Shown here: piece by piece, positions 23,040 to 33,760 of the stretch
Position numbering within the stretch: position 1 is the first letter of the stretch
How the letters are laid out: the number at the start of each line of letters is the position of its first letter
Origin: Eretmocerus hayati
Taxonomy: Eukaryota; Arthropoda; Insecta; Hymenoptera; Aphelinidae
Assembly (NCBI GenBank): GCA_029851415.1
Contig: CM056742.1
Coordinates: forward strand, 99,244,976 to 99,308,975
DNA length: 64,000 nt
Direction of reading: 5' to 3'
Position numbers and translations under genes: made by a program
Notes under the pieces: model-generated
Told to the model about the DNA's origin: nothing
What the model saw: only the letters and a program-made list of their open reading frames with translations
The model's database searches: none

Positions 23040-24982
23040 CTCTCTCAGCATCAATCAGCTATTATATAGCTGGAAAATCAGCTATTACTCCCATGGGACG
23101 TCAAACTGCTGATCAAATCAGCGAACACAAAAATCACGCTTATATCGATAATTCTGATGAAGTAACTCCACAAATCCGGGTTCTAATATCGACATAAACA
23201 CATTAACGACTTTTTCAGACCAAGTCACGACGAACTAAAGCGTATTCGTTCGATATTCACTCATTTTGTGCCACGGGAGGCCCTATATAGCTGATTATAA
23301 TCAGCTATAAATCAGTGATTGTAGCTGGAAACCAGCTAATGTAGCTGAAATTCAGCTACAGTAGCTATTCGTGTCAGTAAAAAACCGTTCATGAAAAATC
23401 AGCTTATGATAGCTGATTCAGTTAGCTAACATACCTGGAATCTCAGCTAATATAGCTGATTTTTCAGCTAAACGATATTCGTGTTGTGCCGTATACACTA
23501 TACAGTGTCGAGATCAGCATTAGATCGAAGGAAGATACATTGAGAAGGAGCCTAATATGACGACAACATAAGTATATGGAGATCGAGAGATCTTTATTTC
23601 CTGGTCGGAAGGTGAGGTTGAGGCGTATAACGTGCTATGGGAAGTATGAGTTTCAGCGCCTCCGAGCGGTGGAAAGCGGCATGGCACGCCGCTTCTTTTA
23701 CGGCACGCACATGGCCCACTTTTGATCCAGGTGTCCCACTTTCGATCTAGGTGGCCCACTTTCGATCAAGGTGGCCCACTTCCGATACAGGGGGCTCACT
23801 TACGATACAGGTGGCCCACTTTCGATCCAGGTGGCCCACTTTCGATCCAGGTGGCTCACTTTCGATACAGGTGGCTCACTTACGATAAAGGTGGCCCACT
23901 TTCGATCCAGGTGGCCCGCTTTCGATCCAAGTGGCTGACTTTCGATACAGGTGGCTCACTTACGATCCAGGTGGCCCACTTTCGATCCAAGTGGCTCACT
24001 TTCGATACAGGTGGCTCACTTACTATACAGGTGGCCCACTTTCGATCCAGGTGGCCCACTTTCGATCTAGGTGGCCCACTTTCGATCTAGGTGGCCCACT
24101 TTCGATACGGGTGGCTCACTCACGATACAGGTGGCCCACTTTCGATCCAGGTAGCCCACTTTCGATCCAGGTGGCCCAATTTCGATCTAGGTGGCCCACT
24201 TTCGATCAAGGTGGCCCACTTTCGATACAGGTAGCTCGTTTACGATACAGGTGGCCCTTTTTTCGATCCAGGTGGCCCACTTTCGACCCAGGTGGCCCAC
24301 TTTCGATCTAGGTGGCCCACTTCCGATACACGTGGCTCACTCACGATACAGGTGGCTCACTCACGATGCAGGTGGCCCACTTACGATCCAGGTGGCCCAC
24401 TTTCGATCTAGGTGGCCCACTTTCGATCCAGGTGGCCCACTTTCGATCTAGGTGGCCCAATTTCGATACACGTGGCTCACTCACGATACAGGTAGCCCCT
24501 AGTTCGATCCAAGTGGCTCACTTTCGATCTACGTGGCCCAGTTTCGATCAAGGTGGCCCACTCTTGATACAGGTGGCTCACTCACGATACAGGTGGCCCA
24601 CTTTCGATCCAGGTGGCCCACTCTCGATCTAGGTGGCCCACTTTCGATCTAGGTGGCCCACTTTCGATACAGGTGGCTCACCTGTGATACAGGTGGCCCA
24701 CTTTTGATCCAGGTGGCCCACTTTTTACGCACTACTTGGGACTTAAAAATCAGGTAATCGAATGGATCCCACTGCACTGCACGAACGATTCTAATCTTAG
24801 AGCCAAAAATCTATCACGTGACACCCAGTGCGCAGGGAAAAACATTCCCGAACGATGTATATCATCGTCCATAACCCTGTGTATTAGCTGATTGAATCAG
24901 TGAAAATCCGTTCACGTTAGCTGACAAAATCGGCTATCAATAGCTGATTTTCAGCTACCCTGGCTGATTCGCGCTGAGAGAG
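23040..24982. mobile_element. TIR DNA element with 20-bp VNTR, copy 2 (inverted, nested)
   Basis: It begins CTCTCTCAGC and ends GCTGAGAGAG, like 9217-10800, and is in opposite orientation: the VNTR, the flanking CGTGCCGTAAAAGAAGCGGC segment and the AGCTGA-rich subterminal parts are all inverted relative to copy 1. Flanking dinucleotides are CG on each side rather than TA. The length is 1943 bp against 1584 bp; the 359-bp difference equals about 18 VNTR units. It has no transposase. Confidence 0.75.
23711..24730 (-). repeat. 20-bp VNTR, about 51 units
   Basis: This is the same 20-bp unit as at 9475-10124, inverted (CACTTTCGATCCAGGTGGCC). Plus-strand open frames of 79-126 codons here are repeat translations only. 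Confidence 0.9.
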
Positions 24983-25982
24983 CGGGATCGGACGGTATTC
25001 TGATAACTGAGAGCAACATCCCTCGTTCCCGGACATGGCAATAAGTTGAGAATTTGCGTGGTGCTGAGCCCTAGAAAGATGCCCTGGCCCCACTGTGCGT
25101 CGTGGGTCAAAATCGGTTCACTTGGGCCCAAGTTATCGCAATTCTGCGAGAAAAACGCTTGGGGGCATTTTTGGACGAATTGGTTGGGGCGAAATCGGTC
25201 GACCGATTGCCTGTCCGTGTTTTTCGAGGATAATTGTGCGTATTGAGGCGCGTATGCGTTTGTGCAAATCTTTCGAAGCGCGGGTTGTTGAGGGTGACTT
25301 AGATGATTGAAAATGGGTGAAAAAGTGAAATGACGATGTCTAATGACGGTGATAAGAGTCGGATTGGAGGCGAGAAGTCGCTTTTTATGTGTTCGAAGAT
25401 AGTGCTGGAGTTCCGCATTTTCACTGTTGCATTGGTTAACATTGTCTTGAATGTTACACACTATCAGCGGGATCGTTGACGTAGGGGCGAGTATGAGTAC
25501 CTCTAACGTGAAGAAAAACGAAAAAAAGCCGACTCCATAAGAAGCCGCGGATCGATTGCTGATTGTTTAAGACGGTAGTGTACCAATGAAGCGCCTATTT
25601 CAATAATGCTGAAGAATGACACAAAAATGGCTCGCTTGCCTGGGCTATGGGAGGATGTAAAAGTCTCAGGCGGGTTTCCCTCTTGGTTCTGGGTTATTAC
25701 CACGTGTTTTGATGAGCAAACTCGACTCTAATAGGTAGGGAAAAATGCTGTATACCTCGATTTTGGAAGGCTGTCCAAATTTGTCCCCAAAACTTGTCAA
25801 AAGTGCTCCCAAGCTCGGGACAAATTTGGACAGGTTTATTTTTCAACTTCAAGGAAAAGTATAAACGCTGAGACCTAGGGGTCTGAAAATTTTTTTACAA
25901 TCTATTCAATAGTTGAACTTCAAAGTCCCATAGCGCGCCTAGCCCCAAGTATCGCCAGATAGCCCCACTGCAAAATCCGTCC
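24983..25982. other. Right half of the fold-back element; no gene
   Basis: Open frames on both strands (up to 168 codons on the minus strand, 24955-25461) cross the inner inverted arm and have no recognised domains. A long open frame is expected in this GC-richer repeat, so I do not call a gene. Confidence 0.45.
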
Positions 25983-26002
25983 AATTTTGCCCCACTCTCC
26001 CC

Positions 26003-27126
26003 TACAGGTGATTCGTTTTTGCTCGTAGCTCTGGACACGAGGGCCATTTGACGGAGTTTTGAACTTTTCTGTGGGATGATAAAACTTTCTCGTGTATCTA
26101 AAATCTTATCCTCTTCAATTATCTCCAACAATAAAGTTCCGGTATGCTTTCCTACAAAATGATCCGATTATAGATACGGAGATGCAGTCTCGCAGATTCC
26201 ACGAAGTCTTAGAGAATCTATCGAAATTGGTCTTGTGAGCTTGATCTGAGATCATAAGTATTTTCAACGAACAATAAAAGATTGAATAGCATGAAGGTAT
26301 ATTAATTTCTCAGACACCCAAATCTTTAAATCTTCGGAAATTTGACATTTAATGAGGAATATTCGATTCTTTGAAAAAAGCGGTCTCAAAATTCTTTTCT
26401 CGCATTTTGATGTTTTTTTTGTTGTTGCTATTTTTGCTATTTTACAAATATATTATTCAGGTATCTGGAAATCGTGTTTTCTGTACATTCGCAGGAATTT
26501 GAACCCCCAAAAGCAATGTCGATGGAAAGACAAAAAAATTTCCTTCGAAATAAGTACTTGGTGAAGTCAATTTCATGCATCAAAACCGATAGCTGCAATT
26601 TGATGTATAATGGTTTGAACTCCCAGCACGAGCGCGGCAAGTATAGGCGGACGCCATCAGGCGTGGATTTTCCTCGTCTCTGTCTTCAATGCCTCGGACC
26701 TAACTCTCCGTGGTCATAGACATTTCGTATTCTTCAGGACACTGTAAATCTGGCTCCAATTCATGGAATTGACTCTGCCAAGTGGTCCATTTGGAGGAAA
26801 TGTCCTCAACATTCAAATGCACAGGAGACAGACGATTTTCACTCGCCTGGAAGATAGATTTGTAAAATTTAGCTGGAATAGGATTCGTCGAGCACGACGA
26901 TATTCCGGACCATTCTTCCTTTCCTGAACGAACACAAAATTTTACACCAAATATCAAGAATCTAAAATTTGGGTTTCATAGAAATTCGTTTTTGTGTGAT
27001 TTTTACTCTTTCGCCCGATAAAATCACCAATAATACCTCAGAATCAACTTCACAAAACCAATCTTGATAGGTTTCTTCCAAGACTTCCCGAATTACGTGA
27101 ACAGCATCTACGTATCCCTCATCGAA
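26003..27126 (-). pseudogene. Candidate multi-exon host gene fragment, interrupted
   Basis: The minus strand shows several splice-bounded open stretches. E1, 27126-27037, has acceptor CTTTAG and donor GTATTA, is exactly 30 codons long, and starts FDEGYVDAVHVIREVLEE and ends WFCEVDSE. E2 starts after CGTTCAG at 26923; phase 0 continues ERKNGPEYRRARRILF, then a stop unless spliced near 26847. E4, 26151-26003, follows TTTTGTAG and reads LLLEIIEEDKILDTRES and on to SRATSKNESP, where it meets the end of the TIR element at 26002. A possible middle exon ends near 26460. I do not recognise the family. The fold-back element at its boundary may have truncated it. Confidence 0.35.
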
Positions 27127-27269
27127 CTAAAGAAGTATATATTTATTTAGAAAAACATCCAAACTTCTATGTGAAAGATTCCGTGAACAGGGAGTAATTT
27201 CGGAACAAAATTGTCATTCTTTTCCTTATAAACCTCGCGAAACTTGTACTTCTTGCATCGGAAGCGCAT

Positions 27270-27835
27270 TCCCACCAAACAGTGAATGTTTCCACAAAGT
27301 TTCCTAAAAGTTATATTTGCAACCATGCAACATTCCGAAATTAGTCGGAAATGCAGTGTCTGAAACGTTGGTGCAACATTAGAATGTCTACCAGATGCGG
27401 GTTGCCTCAACGGATAACGTTTCTGGACGTTTCAGCCGTTTTTCTAAGATTGTCCAATAGTTTCCGGGATTCCCTGTACAACCAATACTTGGAAAATTTT
27501 TTGTTAATTCAATGAATAAATTGTTTCTAAAACTCTCTTTCCCGCAGTCTATCAGCTCAATCCCCCTTCAATTCCCTTGGTCGCGCTCAGTCAGAAACAT
27601 GTTAACTTACTCTCAGAAAAACGACGAGATTGTTTACTCATATTCGAGACCGTCCAGAAACGTTCTAGAAACCTTGAGGCAACATGCATCTGGTAGACAT
27701 CCTAATGTTGCGACAACGTTTCGGACACTATCGATATATCCGAGTCATTTCGGAACGTTGCATGGTTGCAAAGACAACTTTCGGGAAACGTTGCTGGAAC
27801 ATTCACTATTTGGTGGGTAGTATCTCTAATCAATC
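27270..27835. mobile_element. Fold-back (hairpin) repeat element
   Basis: The left arm (27270-27440: CCCACCAAACAGTGAATG, GCAACCATGCAACATTCCG, CATTAGAATGTCTACCAGAT, GGTTGCCTCAA) is repeated in inverse at 27640-27820 with about 80% apparent identity. The loop of about 200 bp is non-coding. Open frames on both strands follow the arms. Confidence 0.7.
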
Positions 27836-28305
27836 GAAAGTTTACAGTTTCAGCTTTCAATTGCGGGGCTAACGGAGTCCATTTGGTCATCTCTGGTCAG
27901 AGCTGTGAGCGCTGAAAGTCATGTTCCAAAGTTAAACCCGGACTGGGGTAACTTTGGAACAGCATACTTGATGTAGGAAATTTCGCGGTTATGAGGATCT
28001 CCGGGACAATCAGTAAGTGTCGTATGGAGAAAATTTTGTTGATCATCGTCCCAGTATGAGGAAATGATAAAAAATCATGGAAAGTAAATGAACAAATTTG
28101 GATATTTTACTCGCTTATTTAAATTGCCTGGCCATTCGATTGGACTGGGGTATCGAAATGCATCTCTAGAAGAAAGGGTGATGTCTTCTTTCGATATCTA
28201 GAGGTTATAATAAATTATCAGAACTTAAATGGATTATTATAATATTGATTCATTCAGGAGAGTACTCTATGCCGAGACTGGAGACGTCTTTTAGACATGC
28301 TAACT
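27836..28305. other. Non-coding spacer
   Basis: I see no gene or repeat in this interval. Confidence 0.4.
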
Positions 28306-29402
28306 TACAGTACATTCATGAATAATGGATCAAATAGGGTCTTACTAAAACAGTGATATTTCCAATATACTTTGACGTACGGGATTTTGAAAAGAAACAT
28401 CTTGAAGATCACGGAAAAATCTATTGATTCATGTGTTTAAAACATTCCTTGCGTCCTCATTGAGTGACCGTAGTCAACGATGAAGAGCTAGAAAATTTCT
28501 CCTTCAACCAATCACCTACAACTTTGGCGGAAGTGAGCTGATCACAAAAATTTTCAAGGGATCTGGTAGATCTTCCCAAAATCTACAATTTCCTCTTCTT
28601 GAAGTCCTCTCTACGACCTTTCCTGCCCAAAAACGAGCTTGAAAAGGAAATTTTGTATTACATGAACTGCTTATGGAGATATCGCGGTTGGCTCCTGTTT
28701 CGTCTCGCCTTGCTCTATTCTCGCGCAAAAATTCATCAAAAAAATATTATGGCATATGATTTTGATGTGAAGTAATCTCATCTTTCAGAATATTTGGTCA
28801 GATTTTGTCTTGGATTAAAGGCAACCCCGGTTTCTCAAGATTCATTGGGAAAATTGATTAATTTCATGTTTTGCCCTTGTAAATCACATTCAAGGCAGAA
28901 TCTGATGAATTATTCTGGAAGATGAGATTACTTCACGTCGAAATCATATGCCATGATATTTTTTCGATGAATTTTTGCACAAAAATGGCGCAAGGGGAAA
29001 TGAAACAGTAAGCAGCTTCGGTATCTCTTTAAGCAGTCCAAGTAATACAAAGTTTTTTTCCCAAGCTCCTTACTTCGACAGCAAAGGTCGTAAAGAAAGC
29101 TTCAAGGAAGGGAAAGTGTAGGTTTTGAAAAGATCTATAAGATACTATGAAAATTCTCTGTGATCGGATCACTCCCGCCAAAGTCGTAGGTGATTGACTG
29201 AAGGAGGAATTTTTCGGATTTTCATCGTTGACCACGGTTGATCAAAAAGGGCGCAATGAATGTTTCAAATACATGGATCAATAGATATATTCGTGATCTT
29301 TAAGATTCTCTCCTCAAAATCCCTGTGAGTCAAATTATATCGAAAATATCACTGTTTTATTGAGACCCTACATCATCCATTATTTATGAAAGGTACTGTA
29401 AC
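28306..29402. mobile_element. 1.1-kb fold-back element with about 480-bp arms
   Basis: Outer ends TTACAGTAC (28307) and GTACTGTAA (to 29402) are inverse. Matching blocks continue inward: AATAATGGATC.../...CATCCATTATT, CAGTGATATTT/AAATATCACTG, GATTGACTGAAGGAGGAA against its inverse, CCTACAACTTTGGCGG/CCGCCAAAGTCGTAGG, and AATCTCATCTTTCAGAAT against ATTCTGGAAGATGAGATT near the centre. The loop is about 110 bp. No coding capacity. It lies immediately next to the tRNA-bearing repeat at 29405. Confidence 0.75.
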
Positions 29403-29404
29403 TT

Positions 29405-29835
29405 GGAGAAAAATCGGGAGCCAAGTCTTGCGAGAGCTCATTTCTACGATCTTATGTGGAGAAGAATTATACACATTGAGCAAATTAGGTACACTCACCC
29501 CAAAATGAAGTCCTCCAAGCGAATCGAGTGAGTACGCATGCTTATTCATCATAAACATTGTTGGTAACATACTAAGTTCGGCCCAACGAAGGAGAGCCCT
29601 ATATACGTGTTTTGTACTCTGAATCGATACATCCCCGATAGCTCAGTTGGCTAGGTGTCGTGTCTACAAAGTCGAAGGACGAGGTTCAAATCCCGGTAAA
29701 TACAAAATTTTATTCGCCCAATTACGTTTTTTCTCATTACATCTATGATAATAAACCACACAGAATATGGGATAATAGCTTAGGAAATGGGCAAATAATA
29801 ATATTTTAAATAAATAAATTTTGATAAATCAGCTG
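29405..29835 (+). repeat. Dispersed repeat with tRNA-like core, copy 2
   Basis: Inverse copy of 17689-18113 (see there). The two lie about 11 kb apart in opposite orientation. Confidence 0.7.
29632..29699 (+). tRNA. tRNA-like pseudogene (SINE-type core)
   Basis: The A-box TAGCTCAGTTGG and B-box GGTTCAAATCC are intact, and the 5' end is TCCCCGA. The 3' acceptor half is missing (CCCGGTAAATAC). The core is identical to 17821-17888 over the body. It is tRNA-derived, probably not a working tRNA. Confidence 0.55.
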
Positions 29836-30439
29836 AATTTTTTCGATAGGGTACACTCAGTTAACTGAGTCTCGACAACTCCCTAATCGGTTACTTCCTA
29901 GTTTCGTACAGAAAACCCGAAAAAATCCCCAAAAACCCCCTTCCAGAGTCCACAATAAGGATTGGGGACGGGAGAAATTCTTTAGAATATCCTCGGCAAG
30001 GGTACGAGGTACTTCGAGGATCTGTAGGAGAATCAAACTCGGCGAGATTCCAAATATATTCAAATATTAATATTCGAAAATATTCACACATATGAAAGGG
30101 AGGATAAGTCAGCGTACAAAGGCAGGGATAAATTTTTCCGACTCAGAAAAATTCCCTACGGGACCAGTGAACCTCAATGAGATGCTATGGTAACTCTACG
30201 TGAGACTCAAGTCCCACCAGGAATGATTTGACTGGGTACCTCTACCAAATCCTAGGCATCAGGGCTGCAAATGGGGTACAAACTATTCAAATCAGGGAGA
30301 AATATTCGCATTCACGATGGCTATGGTGTGAGAGAGGGTACTACACTACTACTACACGCGATGAGCCTCGTACGCACGCAAGAATACGGAAAAACCAGCG
30401 ATTTTTCCCAGTAGACGCACTTGGACAACTCCTTCGCAC
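29836..30439. other. Non-coding spacer
   Basis: No gene recognised. Toward the right (30350-30440) the sequence becomes richer in CGCACG words and grades into the 154-bp repeat. Confidence 0.4.
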
Positions 30440-31090
30440 GCCTAGCGTGCACCGCAACAATCTGAAACTTGGCAAAAATCGTTCTGGAATTTTTAGAAGT
30501 GGCAAAAGTCCACTGAAAAATTTTTAATAATGGCAACAGTGCGTTCAAAAATTTTTCCGAACGGCAAAACACGTTCAGAAATTTTCAAAAGTGCCTAAAG
30601 GGCACTCAAAAAATTTTTACACACGGCAAAAGTCGTTCAGAGATTTTCAAAAGTGGCAAAAGTCCACTGAAAAATTTTTCAGAACGGCAACAGTGCGTTC
30701 AAAAATTTTTCCGAACGGCAGAACACATTCAGAAATTTTCAAAAGTACCTAACGGGCACTCAGGAAATGTTCACACACGGCAAAAGTCGTTCAGAAATAT
30801 TTAAAAGTGGCAAAAGTCCACTGGAAAATTTTTCGGACCGGCAACAGTGCGTCCAAAAATTTTCCCGAACGGCAAGACATGTTCAGAAATTCTCAAAAGT
30901 GCCTAACGGGCACTCAGAAAATTTTTACACACGGCAAGAGTCGTTCATAAATTTTCAAAAGTAGCAAGAGTCCACTGGAAAATCTTTCAGAACGGCAACG
31001 GTGCGTTCAACAATTTTTTCGAATGGCAAAACACGTTCAGAAATTTTCAAAAGTGCCTAAAGTGCACTCAGAAAATTTTTGGAGCAATCC
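30440..31090 (+). repeat. 154-bp tandem repeat, about four units, four sub-units each
   Basis: GAACGGCAAAACACGTTCAG and variants occur at 30559, 30713, 30867 and 31021, a period of exactly 154 bp. Each unit contains four related sub-units of about 38 bp. Each sub-unit consists of a GGCAA or GTGCCTAA core, a short complementary pair around it (CGTTC/GAACG, GTCCACT/AGTGG, GCACTC/GAGTGC), and a GAAATTTTTC spacer. Open frames are repeat translations. Confidence 0.85.
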
Positions 31091-33760
31091 CAAAGTCACG
31101 GCAATACGAGCTACGGCAATAAAATCACAGCTAGAATTTTTCCAAAGTCGCGTGTGTCCTGGAACGGTCGCCATTGTGACGTGGCAAATGAATCAACCTA
31201 TCACACTTATTTATTTTTAGACGGACTTATATCCTAGGCGCAGATTTTCTCGCGCTATAGAGACACGACTCCGAAATCTCAGGAACTCGGCTCTCTGCAA
31301 CTCTCGTTCACTTACCGTAATTTCACCTAAAGGGATAAGAGAAGGGGAGGGAACGCAAATACTAGATAATCAAATCGACATTTACAATAAAACAACCTCG
31401 GCATATATTCTACAACGTTCCTCTTTCGCGGCGATACATGAAATTATACATATCGTGACGACTTGACCATTTTAAATTGACAATGTACCGAATATCGATA
31501 GAGATTCAACTATTGTCTTTTAACTATTCCTGCAAATCACAAGGGAGAAAAACACAACACTGTCTCGCACACTAGCTCGGCAATAATTCGACTCCACAAT
31601 TGAGAAGAGCACGCTGCTCCGAAGCACTATCAAAATGGCTGCTCCGCGGCAATTTCCACGCCACGCTCGCGACGCGAGGCAAAATGTCTAATTGCCCCCG
31701 CGCAAATTTCACACACCTAATTTGGGTGATCACGACACTTCCGCGACTGCTGGGGTGTGCTGGAGTCTCGGCAGATTTCAGGGTGCACTCCAGCACCGTC
31801 AGCCTCCCCAGGAGTCCGGTTCGGCAAAGCCCGACGACGGCAAATACGCGCGCACGAGGCTCTCGAGGGACGTACGAGGAAATTCACCAATTATTCATAA
31901 AGATCAAAACCACTCACCGCTGATATGCGACATCCTTGCTAATTCTGACAATAAATCCTTGATGAATGAATCCTTGATTTCTTCCAACGACTCTTGATGT
32001 CGTTTGAGCCACCCGGGACTCCTTGGGGGGCTCACGGCAAAACTTTGGAGCACGAGGCAAAGGCACAAGAAACGTGTGGTCACTCTAAGCGCAATCCAAC
32101 AAGTGTCACAATGGCCGGCTTCCTGACGGCAAAAGCTCTTCTCCTTCCTCAATAAATGAAGCTCTCTGATTTGTCGACGGCAACAATTTTGATTGGCTCT
32201 CAAACTCTGCAAAAAGCCAACATCGCCCTCTGGTGGCCGTGGCGCGGCAAATTATGAAATATGCGCTCGAGCGCAAGGCAGCAACTCGGCAGCAAGATAT
32301 AAAATTCACGGCAGAAATCTACTTGATTGTGGGTACGGCACTGTTTTCTTGCCTCCACCAGTTGCTTATTCCATCTCACTCGCACCCACGGCAAGCATAT
32401 ACAAGCGTGGAGGCTCTGCGCAACTCGCTATTGCCTCCACTCTTCGTACTTTTGCTGTATGCAATCAGGCACACGAGTATAAATATACCTATATATTCTC
32501 ATCACGGCAACGATATACCTATATATGTACTCATCACAGCAACGCTATACCTATATATGGGCTGATCACGGCAGTAATATCCATTCACAGTCTGCCTAGG
32601 CAATCTCTCATATGCCCACACACATACATAATGACCGGTGGGTGTCGTCTGCATGCTCAATTTCCGACCCAGCAGTCGATGTCAGGGTGTCATCAGGGTC
32701 CCGGGTCGGCAAAATACGGTATAACCTACCTTGAGGTAGGTATACCCGTTGGCAGCGCCCTCGCGCTGGCCCGCGTGCACATCGTCATCATCGTCGTCGT
32801 TGTTCTCAGGGTCATCCGGGTGTCACGGTGTCGTCGCGTGTGCTTGTCGGGGTGTGGGTAACACCCCGGGGTGTGTGCGCGATCGCGTGGGTGTCGTCAG
32901 GGAGCTGGTGCATCTCGGGTGAATGCAACACCTGTTGCATGCAGCAATAACCTCGCATCAGCTGTGCAACGCAGCATAAGGGGCTATTTGTATATGGGGC
33001 AGCTGCCCGGATGGTGAATAGCCCTGTGGTGACTCCTCCAGGTGTACGGCATCGTCGGCAGGGCTCCGGCATCATCTCGTCGTCATCGTTTCCGCGGCAT
33101 TACCCTGGCACACCCGGGTCGGCAATAGTGTTGTGGCCTTGCGGGGCGTGCGGGTGTAAAGTGCATCTCTGGATGTTGCACTTATTATCGGGTGCATAGC
33201 TGTTGGGGGTGGGCTGTGGATGCAGCACGGTGCTTGCGGGCACCGGCTGTTACCATTCTCCACCCCAAATACGGCATTTTTGGTGCACAAGTGCTAAATT
33301 CTCGTGCTGAATACATCTGCCCTCGCTCACCCGGGTGAGCGAGGGCCTCGGCAAAATTTACGCGTCAGGTGTCAGCTTGGCATGGGCCCCGGGCCTCTCC
33401 GGTGGTGCCGCGGGGTAAATGCGGGTAGTGGTGGGTCCTAAAAGGACAGAACTGCGTCATATTGTCCGGGCAGCCCGCCCTGGGCTGCATCAGCTGATGT
33501 TGTTGTGGAGACGACCAACAGCCTCCTATAGGCTGGTGGTTGCGGTGAACACAGGCGTAGGCCTGGTTGCCTGCCCCCAGGCATACCCGCATCAACTCCA
33601 GTACACGGCATCGTCGTTGCCTCGAGCAGCAGCACCTCGAAAGGAGACGTATTTGCGTATGAATACGGGTTTTCAGAGGCTGCTGGCTCGAGGCACGACA
33701 AGAGAGACTTCCTCATTTTCACAAAAGGTTGTGACGGTTTTACCGTCACATTTGGGATAA
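31091..33760 (+). repeat. 2.7-kb region saturated with CGGCA words
   Basis: The hexamer CGGCAA/CGGCAT (or AGGCAA, GCGGCA) recurs every few tens of bases from the end of the 154-bp repeat to about 33760, mostly on the plus strand. Examples are near 31093, 31115, 31590, 31648, 31832, 32034, 32176, 32247, 32324, 32389, 32504, 32708, 33120, 33353 and 33606. GC content rises in 32600-33700, which also has GGGTGTC(G/A)TC repeats. Three 30-32-bp units (TATACCTATATAT...ATCACGGCA) occur at 32485-32575. No confident gene emerges on either strand, despite several 100-220-codon open frames of low credibility. Confidence 0.55.
31918..32100 (-). CDS. Candidate exon of a small secreted protein
   Basis: The minus strand has an open stretch with a signal-peptide-like segment (RVTTRFLCLCLVLQSFAV), a possible dibasic site (LKR), then an amphipathic acidic-helical tail (SLEEIKDSFIKDLLSEL) ending at a consensus donor (GTGAGTG, 31911-31917). 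No in-frame ATG precedes the hydrophobic stretch in the contiguous sequence, so a start would have to come from an upstream exon. An acceptor-like TTTTGCAG lies near 32212. I do not recognise a known peptide family. It is tentative. Confidence 0.25.

Larger units (their letters stand above)
22683..26002. mobile_element. Fold-back element with GGGGAGAGTGGGGCAAAATT ends
   Basis: The left terminus GGGGAGAGTGGGGCAAAATT is mirrored by AATTTTGCCCCACTCTCCCC at 25983-26002, with TA on both flanks. Near the centre, 22958-23030 (CACAGTGGGGCCAGGGCATC, CTCAACTTATCA) is an inverse copy of 25020-25108. Into this centre the VNTR element 23040-24982 is inserted. Without it the outer element is about 1.38 kb. 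No transposase is seen. The right end abuts an open stretch that may be a host exon. Confidence 0.65.

Noticed and set aside
24955..25461. 168-codon minus frame
   Set aside because: Crosses the end of the VNTR element and the inner arm of the fold-back element; no recognisable protein.
32193..32861. 222-codon plus frame in the CGGCA block
   Set aside because: It includes the TATACCTATATAT tandem units and GC-rich repeats. Composition is repeat-driven and no domain or splice context is visible.
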